Notes under the pieces: model-generated
What the model was told of the DNA's origin: nothing
Databases searched by the model: none
What the model saw: the letters and a program-made list of their open reading frames with translations, nothing else
Program-made: the position numbers and the translations under genes
Shown here: piece by piece, positions 60,994 through 64,000 of the stretch
How the letters are laid out: every line of letters begins with the position of its first letter
Position numbering within the stretch: position 1 is the stretch's first letter
From: Herbiconiux solani NBRC 106740
GTDB taxonomy: Bacteria > Actinomycetota > Actinomycetes > Actinomycetales > Microbacteriaceae
Reading direction: 5' to 3'
NCBI RefSeq assembly: GCF_001571005.1
Contig: NZ_BCST01000001.1
Coordinates: 609,094-673,093, forward strand
Length of the DNA: 64,000 nucleotides

Positions 60994-61323
60994 CTAGCCG
61001 GTGATGTCGACGCGGGAGATCAGATCGCCCGCCAGTGCGAACGCCAGAGTACCGCCTCCGTTGTAGCCGCCGCCGGTCACGTGCACGGCGACCGCGTACA
61101 CGCCGTTGTTGACGGTGAAGCCCGGCACCTCGAAGTGGCTGCCGACACCGATGTTGTCGGTCTCGTTCCAGCCGGCGATGGCCTCGCGACCGGTGTAGGT
61201 GTGGCCCCAGTCGTCGAGCACGGCGTCGTCGGTGAATGCTGCGAGGAAGCGCTCGCGATCGGAGTCGTTCGTCGCCTCGAAGAAGGAGGCGATGGCGGGT
61301 GGCAGATCGTCCGGCACGCTCAT
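60994..61323 (-). CDS. SnoaL/NTF2-like protein
   Basis: 109 residues from the ATG at 61323 (MSVPDDLPPAIASFFEATN). Small cone-shaped fold: FLAAFTDDAVLDDWGHTYTG, EAIAGWNE, VEPGF-like EVPGFTVNNG, ALAGDLISRVDITG. Relatives bind or isomerise small molecules; no catalytic pair is certain here. It is 30 bases upstream of the universal stress gene and on the same strand, so co-transcription is likely. Confidence 0.87.
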   Translation of the reverse strand: MSVPDDLPPAIASFFEATNDSDRERFLAAFTDDAVLDDWGHTYTGREAIAGWNETDNIGVGSHFEVPGFTVNNGVYAVAVHVTGGGYNGGGTLAFALAGDLISRVDITG

Positions 61324-61552
61324 GGGTCCATCCTGCGCTGATGGTGGGCGGGCGCGCCAGAGGACTGGGCGGCCTCTCAGCAGGTCTTCATCTGGGGCGT
61401 GCGGCGGCTGTGGGCTGCGGGCGCGGCGGTCGCGATCTGTGCGTGCGGCGGGGACACCCTCGGCGTGGCGGCCGGAGCGGTCGACACGGAATACTCGGCC
61501 GTGATGGACTGTTCCAGGGTTCATACGTTCGCATGCAAAGAGGGAGGCCGCG
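61324..61552. other. Divergent intergenic region
   Basis: 229 bases between the SnoaL-like gene (minus) and the LLM gene (plus). It holds both promoters and, at the right end, GGGAGG before the LLM start. No palindrome or RNA structure stands out to me. Confidence 0.5.
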
Positions 61553-62626
61553 ATGGCCGAGGACACCGATCAGACCACTCCGACGGAGAAGGACTTCAGC
61601 ACCGTGCAGTTCGGCCTCGACACCTTCGGTGACGTCACGGCCGACGACGAGGGCAATCCGCTGCCGCCCGCGCAGGTGCTGCGCAACCTGGTCGAGCAGG
61701 GCGTCAAGGCCGATGAGGTGGGGATCGACTTCATCGGGTTCGGCGAGCACCACCGCGACGATTTCGCCGTGACCGCACCCGAGGTCGCTCTGGCTGCCGT
61801 CGCGGCGCGAACCTCGCGCATCCACCTCGGTTCGGCCGTCACCGTGCTGAGCTCGGACGACCCCGTGCGGGTGTTCGAGCGGTTCTCGACGCTGGACGCG
61901 CTCTCGGGCGGGCGGGCCGAGGTCATCCTCGGGCGTGGGTCGTTCACCGAATCGTTCCCGCTGTTCGGGTTCGAGCTGCAGGACTACGAGCGGTTGTTCG
62001 AGGAGAAGCTCGAGCTGTTCGCGGCGATCCGCGCCGGCAACCCCGTGACCTGGGAGGGCACCACCCGGGCGTCGCTGACGAACCAGAGCGTGTACCCGCC
62101 CATCGAGCACGGACTGCTGAAGACCTGGGTCGGCGTCGGCGGGAGCCCCGAGTCGGTCGTGCGTGCGGCGCGGTACGGCTTCGCGCTGACGCTCGCGATC
62201 ATCGGCGGTGAGCCCGAGCGGTTCGCCCCCTTCGTCGACCTCTACCACCGTGCCATGACCCAGTTCGAGCAGCCGCCGCAGCCGGTCGGCGTGCACTCCC
62301 CCGGGCACATCGCGGCGACCGACGAGGAGGCCAAGGAGCAGCTGTGGCCGCACTACTCGGCCCAGATGAACCGGATCGGCCGCGAGCGCGGCTGGTCGCC
62401 GATGGGCCGTGGGCACTTCGAGCAGGAGGTCGCGCGCGGGTCGCTCTACGTCGGCTCGCCCGAGACCGTGGCGCAGAAGATCGCGTCCACCGTGCGGGTG
62501 CTGGGCGTCGACCGCTTCGACATCAAGTACGGCAACGGGGCGCTCTCGCACGAGAAGCTCATGACGAGCATCGAGCTCTACGGCACCGAGGTCATCCCCC
62601 GGGTGCGGGAGCTGCTGGCGTCGTAG
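61553..62626 (+). CDS. LLM-class flavin-dependent oxidoreductase
   Basis: 357 residues. Luciferase-like TIM barrel: FGLDTFGDVTADDEGNPLPP, GIDFIGFGEHHRDDFAVTAPE, IHLGSAVTVLSSDDPVRVFE, GRAEVILGRGSFTESFPLFG, and the late VGSPETVAQKIA. FMN or F420 as cofactor; the EHHR and GRGS motifs favour the FMN bacterial luciferase-like group. GGGAGG lies 6 bases before the ATG. Substrate unknown. Confidence 0.9.
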   Translation: MAEDTDQTTPTEKDFSTVQFGLDTFGDVTADDEGNPLPPAQVLRNLVEQGVKADEVGIDFIGFGEHHRDDFAVTAPEVALAAVAARTSRIHLGSAVTVLSSDDPVRVFERFSTLDALSGGRAEVILGRGSFTESFPLFGFELQDYERLFEEKLELFAAIRAGNPVTWEGTTRASLTNQSVYPPIEHGLLKTWVGVGGSPESVVRAARYGFALTLAIIGGEPERFAPFVDLYHRAMTQFEQPPQPVGVHSPGHIAATDEEAKEQLWPHYSAQMNRIGRERGWSPMGRGHFEQEVARGSLYVGSPETVAQKIASTVRVLGVDRFDIKYGNGALSHEKLMTSIELYGTEVIPRVRELLAS

Positions 62627-62648
62627 GCTTCGGCTCGCGGAGCGATTG

Positions 62649-62687
62649 AGCGGGTAGGTACCTAATTTGGTACCTGCCCGCTAGTAT
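62649..62687 (+). promoter_or_regulatory. Operator and -10 box of the toxin-antitoxin operon
   Basis: AGCGGGTAGGTACC (62649-62662) and GGTACCTGCCCGCT (62669-62682) form a 14-bp inverted repeat with one mismatch and a 6-base AT spacer. TAGTAT (62682-62687) follows as a -10 box, 7 bases before the antitoxin ATG. Transcription would start at or next to that ATG, giving a leaderless mRNA. Confidence 0.75.
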
Positions 62688-62694
62688 TGTCGGC

Positions 62695-62892
62695 ATGGTC
62701 GCTCTGAATGTCACGTTCTCCGACGAGGAGATGGATGAACTGCGCGCCGTGGCGGCACAGCTCGACACCTCGTTGAAGACGCTGGTTCGTGATTCGGTCC
62801 TTTCGGCCGTGCGCAACCGCAAGCACCTGGTCGAGCAGATGGCGACTGAAGTGGCGACCACCTCGGCAGAGCTGAACCGTCGGCTGGCGTGA
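62695..62892 (+). CDS. Ribbon-helix-helix-type antitoxin
   Basis: 65 residues. N-terminal ribbon strand and two helices (VALNVTFSDEEMDELRAVAA, TSLKTLVRDSVLSAVRNR), as in CopG/Phd-like antitoxins. The C-terminal tail (LVEQMATEVATTSAELNRRLA, in part) would bind and block the toxin. It is likely an autorepressor acting on the palindrome just upstream. It overlaps the toxin gene (GTGA). Confidence 0.85.
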   Translation: MVALNVTFSDEEMDELRAVAAQLDTSLKTLVRDSVLSAVRNRKHLVEQMATEVATTSAELNRRLA

Positions 62893-63281
62893 ATCCGTAT
62901 TACCTGGATCGTGACGACGTTCTGACGGCCTCAGCCGCAGCACTCGGCTCCATGCCTGTCGTTCGCGACTTCGGTTTGCTGGATGCGGCGGTCGCCCGCC
63001 CCCGGAGCACGGTGTTCGGCGTCGACTCCTATCCTGGTCTGCCCGAGAAAGCTGCGGCTCTGCTTCACTCGCTCGCCCGGAACCACGCGCTCCTCGACGG
63101 TAACAAGCGCACGGCATGGGCGGCCGCCTGGGTGTTCCTGCGGGTGAATGGATGGCGTCTGGATCAGGGATTCGACGTCGATGCTGCAGAGAAAATGATG
63201 ATCGAAGTCGCAGTCGGAGAGCTCGACGTCGCACACATCGCCGCGCTGCTGGGGACCTTCGCTGCGAACGAACAGCCCTGA
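62889..63281 (+). CDS. Doc-type Fic-fold toxin
   Basis: 130 residues from a GTG overlapping the antitoxin stop. Fic/Doc motif NHALLDGNKRTAWAAAW (about residues 59-75), with His, Asp/Gly, Asn, Lys and Arg matching the Doc form (HxFxxxNKRT). Doc toxins phosphorylate elongation factor Tu. The N-terminal YLDRDDVL and LLDAAVARPRSTVFG match death-on-curing proteins. GC content is a little lower than the neighbours (near 62%), which hints at transfer. Confidence 0.92.
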   Translation: MNPYYLDRDDVLTASAAALGSMPVVRDFGLLDAAVARPRSTVFGVDSYPGLPEKAAALLHSLARNHALLDGNKRTAWAAAWVFLRVNGWRLDQGFDVDAAEKMMIEVAVGELDVAHIAALLGTFAANEQP

Positions 63282-63350
63282 CGTCAAAGGCGATTTCCGC
63301 TCGACCCACGATGGCCGAGCCGTGCAGGCTCAGTTCTTTACGGCGGCGGC

Positions 63351-63839
63351 TCAGGATTCTCGGGACAGGAGGGAGCGCTTGACGTCGGTGCCCCAGGCGA
63401 AGCCGCCGAGGGTGCCGTCGGTGCGGAGCACCCGGTGGCAGGGCACGAAGAGCGCAGGCGCATTGCGCGCGCAGGCGCTGGCCGCTGCGCGGACCGCTGT
63501 GGGGCTGCCGAGGACGGCCGCGAACTCCTGGTAGCTGAGGGGGTGGCCGGGCTCGATCGTGCGGAGCGCCGTCCAGCCGCGCTGGTGGAACTCGCCGCCC
63601 CGCTGCACGACCTCGACGGTGTCGATCGCCGTGACGTCTCCGGCGTAGTAGGCCAGGGCCGCGGCGGCGGCGCTAGTGGTGCCGGGCACGACGTCGGCCG
63701 GGCGGATGCTCGGGGTCAGGCGGGCGAGGAGCGCGTCGACGTCGGCGGTCCAGCCCGAGGCGAGCACGCGGTCCTCCTCGTCGGCGATGATGCCGAACGG
63801 GCCGTCGGGCGTGTCGACGAACTGCACGGTGGCGGTCAT
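63351..63839 (-). CDS. ogt: Methylated-DNA-protein-cysteine S-methyltransferase
   Basis: 162 residues. O6-alkylguanine repair with the alkyl-accepting Cys in [22 protein letters not shown]. Helix-turn-helix part: [24 protein letters not shown]. The active-site Cys is in the usual PCHRV. GAGGAG lies upstream of the ATG at 63839, which overlaps the stop of a gene entering from the right edge. Confidence 0.95.
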   Translation of the reverse strand: MTATVQFVDTPDGPFGIIADEEDRVLASGWTADVDALLARLTPSIRPADVVPGTTSAAAAALAYYAGDVTAIDTVEVVQRGGEFHQRGWTALRTIEPGHPLSYQEFAAVLGSPTAVRAAASACARNAPALFVPCHRVLRTDGTLGGFAWGTDVKRSLLSRES

Positions 63840-64000
63840 GGGGTCTCCTCGGGGGTCGTGGGTGGGGCTTCGGGGGTGGATGCGGCGGGCTCGGCCGGCA
63901 GGCGCGAGCGAGTGGATGCGGCGGGGTCGGCGGTCGGGCGGACTCGGGCAGCCGCGGACGTGGTGCCGGGGCGGGCGCGCACGGCGGCGGTGCGGCGGGT
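63836..64000 (-). CDS. C-terminal end of an upstream gene, partial
   Basis: An open frame runs from the window edge (64000) to a TGA that overlaps the ogt start by ATGA. It encodes a Pro/Ala/Thr/Arg-rich tail (ends PTTPEETP). Such a tail does not identify the protein. In many actinobacteria ogt follows an Ada/AlkA-type gene, so that is a reasonable but unproven guess. Confidence 0.5.
   Translation of the reverse strand, partial: TRRTAAVRARPGTTSAAARVRPTADPAASTRSRLPAEPAASTPEAPPTTPEETP

Overview
The window is about 71% G+C with GTG/TTG starts, ATGA/GTGA gene overlaps and the order dxr-rseP-ispG. This fits a high-GC actinobacterium, most likely a member of the Microbacteriaceae. About 57 protein-coding genes fill nearly all of it. 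I see no rRNA, tRNA, CRISPR array, prophage or insertion sequence, and no gene-free stretch longer than about 230 bases.

Layout. 1-4421 (minus): isoprenoid genes dxr, rseP and partial ispG, preceded by an FKBP lipoprotein behind a perfect 17-bp terminator hairpin. 4529-10649: DHA2-type exporter, GH76 glycosidase, OsmC protein plus an unknown partner, and a gabT-asparaginase pair. 10806-26171 (minus): an eight-gene operon of FHA protein, PP2C phosphatase, Ser/Thr kinase, giant Ig/Fn3 surface protein, MoxR ATPase, DUF58, transglutaminase-like protein and zinc-ribbon/FHA protein. It resembles the PFNA cluster described in bifidobacteria, but its transglutaminase has lost Cys and His. 26377-28262: Lrp regulator plus class III aminotransferase. 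28289-42740: mixed housekeeping genes (DUF4192, YceI, lytic-transglycosylase-like protein, AlkA, NUDIX-NYN fusion, FolP2-like protein, RibD-like reductase, TRIC-like channel, Ski2-like helicase, S4 protein) and a large hendecad-repeat coiled-coil protein. 42770-45538: MFS exporter and two TetR regulators with inverted-repeat operators.

45569-53033 is the most interesting region. Two divergent three-gene operons share a 7-5-7 palindrome. The left one encodes an SDR, a PlsC-type acyltransferase and a clear homologue of eukaryotic alkyl-DHAP synthase (AGPS, with the HHH active-site motif). The right one encodes a ferritin-like protein with broken di-iron ligands, a fatty-acyl-CoA reductase/HAD-phosphatase fusion, and a ferritin-like protein with a full di-iron ligand set. 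Together these supply every step of an ether-glycerolipid route: acyl-CoA to fatty alcohol, acyl/alkyl exchange on DHAP, ketone reduction and acylation. They also supply an O2-dependent di-iron enzyme that could make a vinyl ether (plasmalogen). The pathway is inferred; the active-site motifs are visible.

53117-64000: YdeI-like protein, 53-aa membrane protein, Tag glycosylase without zinc ligands, GNAT, VOC and dienelactone hydrolase genes, acyl-CoA ligase, quinone oxidoreductase, a convergent intergenic region with a perfect 27-bp palindrome and G-quadruplex, J-domain/NERD fusion, universal stress protein, LLM oxidoreductase, a Doc-type toxin-antitoxin pair with a near-perfect operator, and ogt behind the end of another gene.
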